DNA of 64,000 bases from Tipula vernalis (Eukaryota; Arthropoda; Insecta; Diptera; Tipulidae): positions 39,474,590 to 39,538,589 of the forward strand of contig OY282560.1 in the NCBI GenBank assembly GCA_958295665.1, read 5' to 3'. The notes beneath the pieces are model-generated. The model had not been told where the DNA came from. It ran no database searches and saw only the letters and a program-made list of their open reading frames with translations. Each line of letters opens with the position of its first letter. Positions within the stretch are counted from its first letter, which is position 1. Both the position numbers and the translations under genes were made by a program. Below are positions 31,877-42,295 of the stretch, piece after piece.

Positions 31877-31880
31877 ATAT

Positions 31881-32335
31881 TGTGACAGTGACACCTAGCG
31901 TGTGATAGAATAAGTTAAACAAATAGCTCATTATTTTATTGTACTAAATGAAATTTTCCATGATAAAACAGGCCTAAAGGTTTCTACACTATTCTAACTA
32001 GAAAAGTCATGATCTTTCGAGAAGTTTGGTTTGTGTATATAAAAAGGCGAACGAGATCGAATTGGATTAGTAGTATTTGGAAAGCGACAGTGTGAAGATT
32101 AAAAAGTAATTAAAAAGTGATTTAAAAAGTGTTGTAGTGCGAAATAAAAATTATAAGTCAACAGTAGAATTGTATGAAAATTATTTAAAGTGATTTTGTA
32201 AATTATCGTTAGTAAATAGTGTTGTTATAATTTTTGTGTGACATAAATAAATTCGTTGGGGATAAATTGAATTGATTTTGATTTTATTCACAATCCAGTG
32301 ATTCGAACCTTGATTAACAAGGCAAAAACGTAACA
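31881..32335 (+). repeat. 5' LTR of the Gypsy element, copy 4
   Basis: 455 bp, TGTGACAGTG...CGTAACA, preceded by ATAT and followed by a leader and gag, so it is a 5' LTR. A TATATAAAA box lies near 32,035. The downstream leader starts ATTGGTGACAGTGG; TGGTGACAGTGG at 32,338 is in the position of a primer-binding site, but I could not assign the tRNA. Confidence 0.85.
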
Positions 32336-32377
32336 ATTGGTGACAGTGGTGGAATTGTGAACAATAAGATAGTGAAA

Positions 32378-33830
32378 ATGATTCTCAACGATTTAGAAGT
32401 TCCAGAATTAAAGAGGGAACTCGAGAAACAGGGTTTGGCTACTGATGGTAGTAAAGCAGCTTTACAAGCGCGACTACGTGACGCCATGGAGAAAGAAGAG
32501 TTAGACGCAGATCAACATGATTTTGGCGTGGAAGTAACGGATGCCGAAACGGTAGAGAAGACAGGAGATAAACAGCCGTCAGTCGAAACAACACAACTAC
32601 CATCTGGAAGATTCGATTTGTGGCAGCTAATAGCTGCTATGAACCATATGACGGGACAGATAAGTCTAATGAAACAACAAAACGAACGACAGTTAGGAGA
32701 AATTTAAAATCAAATGGCGCAACAAGGAGAGCAGTCGAATCAAGAAATGAAACAACAAAATGAGCGACAGTTAGAGACTATAAACCAGTCAAACCAAGAA
32801 AAATATAAAGTAGAACAACACAATCAGTCAAACGAAGAACTTAAACATCGGATGGAGAAACAAGGAGAAGAAATTAAAGACAAATTACAGATGGTCACGT
32901 CTCGAGAAAGAACTAAATAATGTGAAGGCAAGTGGATGAACGACGCAAGTGGTTCAGACCGTTCAATCGATTAAATTAAAGCCAACAACATTCGATGGAA
33001 CAACATCTTTCGGCATTTTCAAATTTCAATTTGGAACGGCAGCCAATCAAAACTGTTGGAATGATGAACATCTTGTCGCAGCGTTAATAGTGGCCCTTAA
33101 AGGTGAAGCAGCAGAGGCCTTACAAACAATTCCGTAAAAAGATTGCAACCACTATATTGAAATTATGAAGGCACTAGGCCGGAAGTACAGCAGTGACCAC
33201 AAGCGGGAAATCTATCGCATGGAACTTAAAGGCCGCTACCAAAAGGAAGGAGAATCGCTTCAGGAATTTTCATTAGCAATCGAGCGACTAGTACATCTAG
33301 CACATACCAGTACGTCGGCCGATTATATGGAAAGACTAAAAATTGACGCATTCATTGACGGCATTCGAGATCCAGAGACACGCAATGCAGTCATGTTGTC
33401 ACCTAAAGCAACGTTCGCGGAAACCGTTGCGTTTGCGTTGACGATCGAGGCTCTGGAGAACTTCACCAGACCATCATTATTTAGGCGCCGAATGAATTTA
33501 GACGCTAAAAGGTACATCGAGCGGACAGTACCAAAATTTGGAAGCGGCAGGCTTAGGTGTTGGAAATGTGACAAGTTGGGTCACATCTCAATGGACTGTC
33601 GGAAAGTAATACATGGAGAGAGAAGATCGCCACCTTTTATGCGGGCAAACGCCGAACGGTCGGGACAAAGGTCTAGAAACAGCGAGCGAAGATGTTGGGA
33701 TTATGTAACAGGATTGGCCACATCTCGCGAGATTGTTTGGAAGTAAGGGGAAACCGGCACGGATCAGCAACTTCTGTGGAAAAAGCACTAAGAGATGAAC
33801 GGATGGCAATAGTTGGTAAAGTGGAAAGGT
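32378..33830 (+). pseudogene. Gypsy gag polyprotein with N-terminal SAP-like domain
   Basis: From ATG at 32,378: L-E-V-P-E-L-K-R-E-L-E-K-Q-G-L and G-S-K-A-A-L-Q-A-R-L match a SAP helix-hairpin, a nucleic-acid-binding fold seen at the start of some dipteran Gypsy gags. A Gln/Asn/Glu-rich coiled region of repeated Q-Q-N-E-R-Q-L follows, with one TAA at 32,705. The capsid part has F-D-G-T-T-S-F-G-I-F-K-F-Q-F, a TAA near 33,136 and L-Q-E-F-S-L-A-I-E-R-L. An intact zinc knuckle C-W-K-C-D-K-L-G-H-I-S-M-D-C is near 33,570. A second knuckle is frameshifted near 33,700. The 3' part lies beyond the Copia insertion at 37,225. Confidence 0.85.
33826..33830. repeat. Copia target-site duplication, left
   Basis: AAGGT, repeated at 37,220-37,224 directly after the 3' LTR. 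Confidence 0.85.
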
Positions 33831-34017
33831 TGTTAGAAGTGTAATTTCGATATTACTACATATCATTCTATTGTTTTGTTTACTTAGCATTCACTCTGTA
33901 ACTTTACTTACTACATGTACAACATATGTAAAAACTTTTGTATAAAATAAAATAATAATCCTGAATCATCCGAATTATAATTAACTAAAATACTTGTTTT
34001 TTATTCAGATTCCATCA
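33831..34017 (+). repeat. Copia 5' LTR
   Basis: 187 bp from TGTTAGAAGTG to TTCAGATTCCATCA. The last 80 bases match 37,137-37,219 with about three differences. The short length is usual for Copia-type LTRs. Confidence 0.9.
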
Positions 34018-34031
34018 GGTTATGGGCCCAG
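34018..34031 (+). promoter_or_regulatory. Copia primer-binding site, initiator tRNA-Met internal
   Basis: GGTTATGGGCCCAG, directly after the LTR. It is complementary to the anticodon stem-loop of initiator tRNA-Met rather than to a tRNA 3' end. That is the half-tRNA priming known for Drosophila copia. Confidence 0.88.
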
Positions 34032-34124
34032 GGATCACTTGTGATTAAAAGTTGAATAACTGTAGTTTTGGTGAAATTTTTTTTTGTGAGACAAAATAAA
34101 AATAAAAATCCGCAAAATAAAATC

Positions 34125-34640
34125 ATGGCTGCCTCTACGGATAAGTACATCATTCCAAAATTGAATGGTGACAATTATTTTGATTGGAAGTTCCGGGATG
34201 AAATGCTATTAAAGGAAAAAGACGTATGGACAGCAATCATTGAGGAAGAACCATCTTCCCATCTTCACCCCATTATGGAAAAAAGCAGATGAAAAGGCAT
34301 TTTCTACAATTGTTCTCACAATTGATGACAACCAGTTGCAACACGTGCTTGCATGCAAAAATGCCCGCATGGAATGCGCTGAAAATTTTTTACGGAAAGG
34401 ATTCTGCTGGTAGCCGTGTACGCATTCTCCGAACAATAATGAAGCAACGAGCCGATTAGAGCGCCGCGCTGCAAGTGTCTTCCGATAAATCAAACAACAA
34501 TACGCATATTCGCAAATGTCTCAAGTGTGCGTTTTGCAAGAAATTTGGTCATGACAAGAAAAATTACCGCAAGTTCGCTAAGTGGTTTAAAGACAAAGAA
34601 TACAATAAAAGTACAAATAATGCTAACATGATCGGTTAAT
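34125..34640 (+). pseudogene. Copia gag
   Basis: From ATG at 34,125: Y-I-I-P-K-L-N-G-D-N-Y-F-D-W-K, the standard Copia gag opening. The frame ends at TGA near 34,290. Later fragments include the zinc knuckle C-A-F-C-K-K-F-G-H-D-K-K-N-Y near 34,530, in which the final cysteine is tyrosine. Nucleic-acid binding would be impaired. Confidence 0.82.
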
Positions 34641-34654
34641 TTAATAATAACATA

Positions 34655-35485
34655 TTGCTTTTCATCGGAAAAATTACTGGTTGGATTTTAGACTCAGGTG
34701 CTACGTGCCGTATTTGTTGTGACGCGAAGTTATTTTCTGAATTGGACTTAAATCATCGCGAAAAAGTCTCTGTGGCGAACGGAAATGAGATTATGTCATC
34801 GGGTCGCGGACTAGTGAATATTCAGTTTGTTAATGAGGTTGGTGTTGCCACAAATGAAACCCTTTGTGATGTTTTATACGTTTCATCGATTGGTAGTAAT
34901 CTCATTTCGGTGAAGCATTTGGCACAAAAAGGCTTCCATGTTAAGTTTACCGAAAATAAATGTGAAATTTTATTAGCAAGCGCTGATCAACTCGCATTCG
35001 GCAACGTCATCGACGACTTATATAAGTTAAGTGAAAAACAATCAATTAATTTTATTCAGAATAAAATCAATATGTGTAGCAATAGAGCTACAGAAATTCT
35101 CGATCTCGTCCATAGTGATTTAATTGGGCCGATACAAAACCAAACCCCAGGCGGAAAGAAGTATGTTCTAACATTCATCGATGATTTTAGCCGCTCCACA
35201 ACAATTTATTTGCTGTCACAAAAATCAGAAACTTTCGATGCTTTCAAACAATACTTCGAAATGACGCGAAACCGGTTTAATAAAAAATTGAAAGTGTTCA
35301 GAACCGATGGCGGTGGCGAATATTTGTTGAATGAATTTCAGCAATTTCTCAAATCACATGGCGTTCAAGTCCAACGCACAGCGCCCTACTCGCCAAGTTG
35401 TCCTCTGTTTGATGCTGACCTTCCCAACAAATTTTGGGGCGAAGTAATTACTACTGTAAATTCTTTGCAAAACCTTTTACCCTGA
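34655..35485 (+). pseudogene. Copia protease and integrase, in-frame deletion of the catalytic Glu
   Basis: A 276-codon open stretch. The protease has W-I-L-D-S-G-A-T near residue 10 and L-C-D-V-L-Y-V. The integrase has H-S-D-L-I-G-P (first D), F-I-D-D-F-S-R and F-R-T-D-G-G-G-E-Y (second D). After A-P-Y-S-P-S-C-P the text jumps to L-F-D-A-D-L-P-N-K-F-W-G-E. The N-G-V-A-E-R-type stretch carrying the catalytic glutamate is missing without a frame change. Integration activity is therefore lost even though the frame is open. The frame stops at TGA (35,485). Confidence 0.9.
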
Positions 35486-36010
35486 AAAGGTATTGATCGT
35501 ACCCCATTTCATTATTGGCACGGTAGAAAGCCGAACTACACAAACCTGCAACGATTTAAAGCAAAATGTTTCGTTCACATCCAGGATGTTAATAGAAGAA
35601 AATTGGATCCGAAGGCGGAAGGGGCAATTTTTTTCGGTTTTACATGAAGGCGAAAGCTTATAAATTTTACATCATGAGCACATTAAGTTCAAACGAACAT
35701 CAAAAATTCCAACAAATAAGTGCGAGAAAGTTTCATACGCTGATGTCGAAATTCCGATTGTTCCATTGAGTGATGCACCTGAAGTCTCCGAAGCCGAGCT
35801 AATCGATGATGGCATTGACAACAATGGAGGCGCGTGTGAAATTATGCGACATCAATCTGATAAACAAGGAAATTTAAACAGTGGAGTGAGCGACGACCCC
35901 GATCGATCGACAAAAGCCATTCCGCTGAAAAGATTGATCACATAAATTGAAATGGTAACACAGTTTGGTTTCCTTGCTTTTAATGGTGAACCAAGATCAT
36001 TTAAAAAACA
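35486..36010 (+). pseudogene. Copia integrase-RT linker
   Basis: Fragments in shifting frames correspond to the integrase C-terminus (H-Y-W-H-G-R-K-P-N near 35,515; N-R-R-K-L-D-P-K-A near 35,590) and the acidic, low-complexity linker (V-P-L-S-D-A-P-E). There are stops at several points. Confidence 0.6.
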
Positions 36011-36738
36011 ATGCCAATTTTGAACAAATATAAATGGATCGGAGCGATGACGAATGAAATAACTTTGCTTCATGAAAACGACACTTGGGAACTTGTCAAA
36101 CCGCCAAGCAACCGCACAGCTATTGGCTCTAAATGGGTTTACAAAATTAAATCCGACAAGATAGGCGATGCTTACAAAGCACGACTTGTTCCTCAAGGCT
36201 TCAGTCAAAAATTCGGAACTGACTACGGCGAAGTTTTCGCTCCGGTGGCTCAGCAAGCCACAATAAAAATCTGGTTATCAATCGCAGGACACAGAAATTT
36301 ACCAATTTATCATCTTGATGCAAAAACAGCTTTTCTAAATGATAAATCGGATGAAACTATTTAAATGAAGCAACCTACAGGATTTGCGACTGAAGGCAAG
36401 GAAGATCACGTGTGCTTGTTGAAGAAAAGCCTCTACGGTTTGAAACAATCTGCTCGAGAGTGGAATCAGAACTCCATCAGATTTTGACAAGCATGGGAAT
36501 GAGACAAAGCAGTTTCGACGCTTGTCTATACACATACAAAAATCAGGATCGTTTGTTATATATGGTTATTTATGTTGACGACATCTTGATGATATCAGAT
36601 TCTCAAACATTTCTCGAACATATAGAAGCAGAACTCAAAAAGCATTTTGTGATCAACAATTTGGTCATTGTCATAAATTACCTGGGTATTCGTACCAAGA
36701 AAAATATATTAATCATATCATTTCAGAATTTGGTTTAA
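36011..36738 (+). pseudogene. Copia reverse transcriptase
   Basis: W-I-G-A-M-T-N-E-I, N-D-T-W-E-L-V and G-S-K-W-V-Y-K-I-K open the domain. Next are K-A-R-L-V-P-Q-G-F-S-Q, D-Y-G-E-V-F-A-P-V and H-L-D-A-K-T-A-F-L-N (first D). A TAA at 36,362 precedes M-K-Q-P-T-G-F, then L-K-K-S-L-Y-G-L-K-Q-S-A-R-E-W-N. After a frameshift the palm box M-V-I-Y-V-D-D-I-L-M-I appears near 36,570. All catalytic aspartates survive; at least two lesions interrupt the frame. Confidence 0.88.
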
Positions 36739-37136
36739 ATGATGCAAACAACAAGTCAGACTCCATTGGACGTCGCATATATAAAGGATGATAGCAGCGA
36801 CTTGCTTCCGGGTAATATACTATATCGGAAAGCATTCGGATGTCTTCTATATGTCGCCATTAACACACGTCCGGATATATCAGCATCCGTAATAATATTG
36901 GCTCAACGTGTTGCCCAGCCATGGCAGCGAGACTGGCTCGAAGTGAAGAGAATCATCCGATATTTCAAGGGTACCGCGTCGAATAAATTGAAACTTAGTT
37001 ATCCCCAAGAAACACAACTTGTTGGGGTTTCTTATACTGACTGGGGCGAAGATAGGCAAACACGCAGATCGAACTCTGGTTTTGTTTTCTTTCAAGGTGG
37101 TCCAATGAGCTGGGCATGTAAAAAGCAAACTTGCGT
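36739..37136 (+). pseudogene. Copia RNase H, C-terminally truncated
   Basis: Y-R-K-A-F-G-C-L-L-Y-V-A-I-N-T-R-P-D-I-S, W-L-E-V-K-R-I-I-R-Y-F-K-G-T, Y-T-D-W-G-E-D (first D of RNase H) and R-R-S-N-S-G-F-V-F are clear. The domain ends after C-K-K-Q-T and runs into the LTR remnant, so the remaining catalytic residues are absent. Confidence 0.87.
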
Positions 37137-37219
37137 TTTTTGTATAAAATAAAATAATAATCCTGAATAATCCGAATTATAATTAACTAAAATACTTGTT
37201 TTGTATTCAGATTCCATCA
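37137..37219 (+). repeat. Copia 3' LTR, 5'-truncated
   Basis: 83 bp matching the end of the 5' LTR and terminating TTCCATCA before AAGGT. The first 100 or so LTR bases are missing. Confidence 0.88.
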
Positions 37220-37224
37220 AAGGT
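37220..37224. repeat. Copia target-site duplication, right
   Basis: AAGGT. After it the interrupted Gypsy gag resumes. Confidence 0.85.
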
Positions 37225-37310
37225 TAGAAGTCAATTTGAAGGAACTGAAACTGGCTTTGCCGTCTGGTTGCCCCATAACATTCATCCCTGTTACGAGTAA
37301 AGCACGAGGC
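37225..37310 (+). pseudogene. Gypsy gag continuation after the Copia insertion
   Basis: Removing the Copia element and one AAGGT copy joins ...K-V-E-R to L-E-V-N-L-K-E-L-K-L-A-L-P-S-G-C-P in frame. The frame ends about 85 bases on at TAA near 37,312. Confidence 0.75.
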
Positions 37311-39623
37311 TAAATTATAAACATGGCACTTGAACCTAAATTCTAAAAATGTATAAACGCTGATTTTGACAATGACTTTAAAATAATTATCATGACCCAA
37401 ATAAACGGCCTAACTTCTTCTGGCTTTTTTATTTCAAATAATTTAATAAAATCCAACAAACTACCTAATGGCTAATATGGCAAAAATTCCTCACGAAGCA
37501 AAGATTTCAAATATTAATTTTAACCCTAAATTAGCGTCGTGAAATAAATGTAACTGCCACATATCAATTACTTTTGATAACTTGCAAACAAAACGGCCAG
37601 ATTCGAACACGAGCTGCGGATAATTTTAAATGAACTGATTTTTTTCATTTTCTCTATGTTATCTACAAACAAAGTTAAAAGTTTTAAAAACTAAACACAA
37701 ACCAATTTATCGAAGTGGGAAATCACCAAAAAATAGTTTTTTTTTGTGAAGAGAGTAAGAAAATAAAGTTATTGCGATTCTACTGTAATTTCCAATGTTT
37801 GTTGTTGTTATTTTATTTTCTAAAATAAATGTTCATAAGACGTCTCGATATTTTACATAGCCTTTGGTTTATTCATCATTCGAAAAAGGAAAATTAAGAC
37901 CATCTATATTAAATTCTCCTCAAATCAAACCGATTTTATAATAGGCTCACTTATAATATGACATCTCGTACATAAAAGGAACAAACCATCACCATTAAAA
38001 AAAAAAAACGCCAAAGCAAAATCAAATCAACATTTGTAAAATACGAATGATATGGAAAATTGAATTACTTGTACAATGTTGCATGAGTGCGATCGATGGT
38101 GGCAATATATCACTTGAAAGTTTTGTATAAATAAACGTAATAGTTATAAACGTAGACAAAGGGATACTTTGTGTGCTTACTCGAATTACAAATTATAATT
38201 AAATTCATCAACAAATGAAAGCTTATCTAAATGTATCTTTATATCGAATATAAAAAGCTTCAAGGGTTACAGAGAAATACACGCGGTAAATCACATGCAA
38301 AGATTTTGGGAAGGTTAAAAACCTTCAAAACAGTTACCCTAATATTATTTTATGTCTGTAGGTATGTATATGCGAGTGTACAGGAAAAACAACAACATGA
38401 CAGGAAATGATAATATTTTATCTTGACGTATCGTATATACATTGTAATTTTGATTATACAAAAGCTCCATATAATTTTGATAATTATAAAGCTTTTGGTT
38501 TTGATTTTACTTCTTTGAGTTTGATATATAGTAGACAAATAAACTTTCGCATGAAAATTATATATTTGAGAAACGTTGATTAGAAACAACATTGGAATTG
38601 GGTTTATGCGTGCGGTGGCCAAACAAATTGACCAACTGGTCTAAAACAAGTGTACAAGATAATTAGTTGTACCAATTGTTATCAGAAAAACACTAATTAT
38701 CCAGTTTTAACAAAATGGAACAATCGAGGAATGTTTGGTAACTATATTTACACTGAAGATTTTCAACTGACTAAAAAAAAAAAATTCGGACGAGAATCAT
38801 GAAAAAAGCAATTGACTTAGTATTTAGTATTTAGTATTTAGTATTTAGTATTTAGTTTTAGTTTTTTAGTATTTAGTTTTAGTTTTTTAAACCAATAGAT
38901 TTTGTTTAATAAAACCATTTTTATTAGTTCAGCTTTCGAACCCTATTCGGGTTCATTTTCAAAAGCGTAATGCAAGATATATCAAAAAATTGTTTCTTTA
39001 TACACAAATCAAAGTATATAAAGCAAACACAAATTTTTACTAAAATCGATTTTTCATGAGAAAGCACAGCTGTGCAATTTTTCGAAAACAGTCTATATAA
39101 AGGCACTTTCACGTAGAAACGGTTGTAAATTTTAATAAAAATAAAAATTTTATGAGACAAAAAACAATTTCGATGAACAAACCATACAAGTATTATTTAA
39201 TGTGTAGCATTTTGAAAATCGATTTTTTTTAAACTTTTTTGTGCTTATCGGGAATTTTTAAGTTATCTTAACTGGTTTGGTGGTTATCTGAAATGTCGTG
39301 TAAGTACGATAATTCTTAAATTTTGCTCTTTATTTATAAAACTTTTGGGTGCTTAATATCACTTGTTTTAGTGTTTTAATTAAACAAAATTTTGAATAAA
39401 AAAGAATAAATTATTAGAAATTATTCGCTCTTCCTCAACTTATGACTTATTCTAATTTAAAATTTTAAAGATTAGTTAATATGAACATATTGTAACCTTG
39501 GACGAGTCATTGGAATGCAGGGTCAATTCAACTCAATAAACAGCAAGGTTAATGACCTTCCTCTACGACAATTTCTATTTGTTGATTGAGACTTTGGATT
39601 GCTTGGGAGTATTAGAATAAATG
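37311..39623. other. Noncoding AT-rich stretch
   Basis: No gene recognised. It holds a heptamer repeat (38,817-38,891). It also holds a 17-bp hairpin GAACCCTATTCGGGTTC near 38,939 beside an ACTAATAAAAATGG-like string on minus, which could be the 3' end of a LINE on minus. Confidence 0.35.
38817..38891. repeat. TTAGTAT heptamer tandem repeat
   Basis: About five perfect units of TATTTAG, then degenerate TTTTAG-rich copies. Confidence 0.85.
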
Positions 39624-39718
39624 GAAATACTTCCAATTTCCCTGGTACCAAAAAGCTGTTTAGGCTAATTTTATTTTATCACTTACATAACAAGTAACCA
39701 GTTTAATCTAACGAATTA
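39624..39718 (-). repeat. Left 95-bp flanking repeat (possible 3' LTR remnant)
   Basis: Direct copy of 43,665-43,759 with about a dozen differences. There is no TG...CA boundary, so its LTR identity is tentative. Confidence 0.6.
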
Positions 39719-39815
39719 TATCGATAAATCGATGTATGCAAATTCTATGGGATGCGGTCATCCAGGTGAATATGCGTTTGTTACACTGCTTTCTTCTTAC
39801 TTGCGAACGTGCCGT

Positions 39816-40680
39816 TTAGCTTCCCGAAGAAACTTCATTTCTTTTGACTGGGTTGTACAGCCACACTAGATCTCGGATAGTATCGGACTGTACTGGGTTC
39901 GCTTTAGAGTTATATTGTTCGCCATTCGGTCGGACCAATAAGCAACCAGGTATAGTTTTCCGTTGAGCCGACCAATAAGCAACCGATAGACGTAGTTTTC
40001 GTCCCTGTAACATTTCAGCGGAAGACACCTCCGTTGATTCGTGGATTGATGAATGATAAGCCAACATAAATAGCGCAAGTAACTGGTCCCAATCACGTTG
40101 ATTTTCGCAAGCACACTTGGCTAAATAATCGCCAAACGATGACGCTCGATCTTTCCATCTGATTGTAGGTGTAATGGTGTTGTCCTTGTCTTTTTCGCTC
40201 CGAGGAGTTCCATTGTCTTCTTGAATACTGCAGTTTCAAAATTTCGGTCTTGGACCGAATGAATTTCGAGAGGGACACCACAACGCGAGACAACTTTTTG
40301 AATTAATGTCTCTGCGACGATTTCGACTGTTTCATTTGGTATTCCAGTTGCCTCTGGCCATTTGATAAAGTAGTGCATGATGACTAGAGCATAGCGGTTT
40401 CCTATATCAGTCACTGAAAAAGGACATTGGATGTTAATACCAAACATTTCAAAAGGCGCACCCAGCACATAACGTTTCAGGCGTCTATGTGTTTGGCGAC
40501 ATGGGCTACACCGAGCGGCACAGACGTCGCATTTTCAGCACTATCGTTCGAGATCCCGAATCCAACTCAGCCAGTTAAATTCGTTGCTTGGTTTTCGATA
40601 TCCCAAAATGTCCAGAGGTTTTTTCCATTGTGGGCGTCACTTAAAACCTCTTCGATCAATGTTTCGGGAAGTAGGATTTG
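39816..40680 (-). pseudogene. Gypsy integrase (minus relic)
   Basis: The zinc-finger part near 40,500 reads C-R-Q-T-H-R-R-L-K-R. The core runs from 40,468: F-G-I-N-I-Q-C-P-F (the first aspartate, usual D-I/L-x-G-P, replaced by asparagine), W-P-E-A-T and V-Q-D-R-N-F-E (second aspartate). After L-L-G-A-K-K-T-R-T-T-P-L-H-L-Q-S-D-G-K-I-E-R the catalytic glutamate remains. The end (40,067-39,816) has L-A-Y-H-S-S-I-H-E-S-T, P-A-E-M-L-like S-A-E-M-L and V-W-L-Y-N-P. A tandem duplication near 39,930-39,990 repeats V-A-Y-W-S. Inactive. Confidence 0.83.
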
Positions 40681-40863
40681 AAGGAGGACGGATGTCCCAT
40701 CAGCTGACTCAAATTTTCGTTTGAGGATCCCCTTTTGTAGTATTATAGAATCCTATTGTGCCCAATATCGCTTGATTGTTGTAGTCAGTGCGGCGATTTC
40801 CTTCCAAGTAGGACACGTTCCTATGAGCTTCCGTTCGTAAATTCGCCATAAAGTGTCATCTTC

Positions 40864-41231
40864 TTACTGTGCTTTGAATGGTGATCTCCCGTTCACAAGC
40901 CTCAAGTCGATTACATTCTCGGCATTACGCCGGTTAGATACGACGTGATAAGGCATCCACATTTGAAGAATTTGAAGGCATCCACATTTGAAGGCATCCA
41001 CATTTGAAGAACACATTGTTGAAGAATTTCTATCCATCGGGCGACTTGCCTTTCCGGGTTTTTGAAGTTTATTAACCATGCTAGTGATGCATGGTCGGTA
41101 CACACGATAATACATTGGCCATACAAATACGAGTGAAGTTGTTGAATGGATTTCACAACTGCTAACAGTTCTCGTCTCGTGGAGCAATTTCTTTCGGCGT
41201 TCCGCAGAGTTCTTGAGACATTGCTTATCAT
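40864..41231 (-). pseudogene. Gypsy RNase H (minus relic)
   Basis: Starts S-R-T-L-R-N-A-E-R-N-C-S-T-R-R-E-L-L-A-V-V, with the catalytic glutamate. V-C-T-D-H-A-S-L-A-W-L (catalytic aspartate) and V-A-R-W-I-E-I-L follow. The tail is disrupted by three 16-bp repeats (40,950-41,006). Confidence 0.85.
40950..41006. repeat. 16-bp tandem repeats in RNase H
   Basis: AAGGCATCCACATTTG at 40,950, 40,975 and 40,991. The first two are separated by nine bases and the last two are adjacent. They look like slippage or repair products within the coding region. Confidence 0.9.
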
Positions 41232-41459
41232 TCTATCTTTGCGTTGTGTCGAGGTGAGGGTAAGCCAAGATTGGTGGTGAGGTGAGTAGCTGTTTTAACT
41301 CGTTGAAGGATTGTCTGCTTTGTCATTCCATTCGAATTCACGATGTTTTTCAGTCATCTAGAACAATGGTTTGGCAATGGAAGCGAAGTTTTTGATGAAT
41401 TTTCGATAGTAGGAGCAAAGTCCAAGAGCTTTCTTGGACAGTCGCTACTTTCGCCGGGT

Positions 41460-42230
41460 CAGTACGGATTCCTTTGTCGCTCACGATGTGCCCGAGCTAA
41501 CGAATTTGCCATTTGAATAGATTGCACTTTTGCAGTTTCAGCTTCAAGTTAACCAAACGTAGTCTCTCGAAAACCAACTTCATCTTGCTAACTTATTCGC
41601 CAATGTCCTCGCCGTAGATTATGATGTCGTCTAAATACACTAGGCAGGTTTCCCAATGCAGCCCAGCGAACACCATTTGCATTCATCTCGAGAACGTGGC
41701 CGGGGCATTACAAAGTCCAAATGGCATGATAGTCAATTGCCAAAGGCCATTCCCCGCTGAAAATGCTGTCTTTGATCGATCTTTTGCATCGAGTTCGACC
41801 TGCTAGTAGCCCGACTCCAAGTCGAAGGTAAAAAATACACAAGCACCCTTCATTTCATCCAGTGTAACATCGATTCAAGTCAGGGGAAAATAATATTTTT
41901 GGGTGACGTTGTTGCCGGTAGTCAACACAGAATCTCAACGGTTCATCTTTTTTTCTGACGAGTACAACTGGGGAGGACCAGGTGCTAATGGCAGGTTCAA
42001 TGACACCTTTCGCTTTCTTATCGGCAAACAGAATCTTCATTTCGTCTCGTTGCGAGGCGGCTGTTTTTTATTGGCTTTACATTCCCTACGTTGATTCCGT
42101 GTTTCACTAGCGTCATTTTTCCGTAGTCTCCGGAAAAACGAGCAAATACATCCCGATTTCTGGTTAAAAATTGTGTGACTCCTTCGGCACGCCTTTCAAG
42201 TCCTCTCGCAATTAGTATTCCCTTGAGCAA
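41460..42230 (-). pseudogene. Gypsy reverse transcriptase (minus relic)
   Basis: 42,230-42,018 reads F-L-T-R-N-R-D-V-F-A and T-L-V-K-H-G-I-N-V-G, the linker. 42,040-41,855 has [21 protein letters not shown] and L-R-F-C-V-D-Y-R-Q. Near 41,640 the palm box V-Y-L-D-D-I-I-I-Y-G is intact. Between these pieces stops and frame changes intervene. Order and motifs are those of the 412/mdg1-like broad group, but a tree would be needed. Confidence 0.85.
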
Positions 42231-42295
42231 ATTTGACTCTGTTAGATATTCAATCAGGTATACACCTACCTGATTTGTGGCAATTTTGACGGAGA

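Larger units (their letters stand above)
33831..37219 (+). mobile_element. Ty1/Copia retrotransposon, inactive, with target duplication
   Basis: 5' LTR 33,831-34,017, a tRNA-iMet-type primer site, gag, protease, integrase, RT, RNase H and a truncated 3' LTR (37,137-37,219), all on plus. AAGGT flanks it on both sides. Both the RNase H end and the front of the 3' LTR are missing, probably in one deletion. The polyprotein has several stops. Confidence 0.92.
31881..37310 (+). mobile_element. Gypsy element with SAP-domain gag, disrupted by Copia
   Basis: 5' LTR, leader and gag on plus. Gag is split at 33,830 by a Copia element and resumes at 37,225 for about 85 bases. No protease, RT, integrase or 3' LTR of this element follows, so it is a 5' fragment. 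Confidence 0.82.

Noticed and set aside
38939..38955. A transcription terminator at GAACCCTATTCGGGTTC
   Set aside because: A factor-independent bacterial terminator is not expected in eukaryotic DNA; it is more likely the hairpin near a decayed LINE 3' end.
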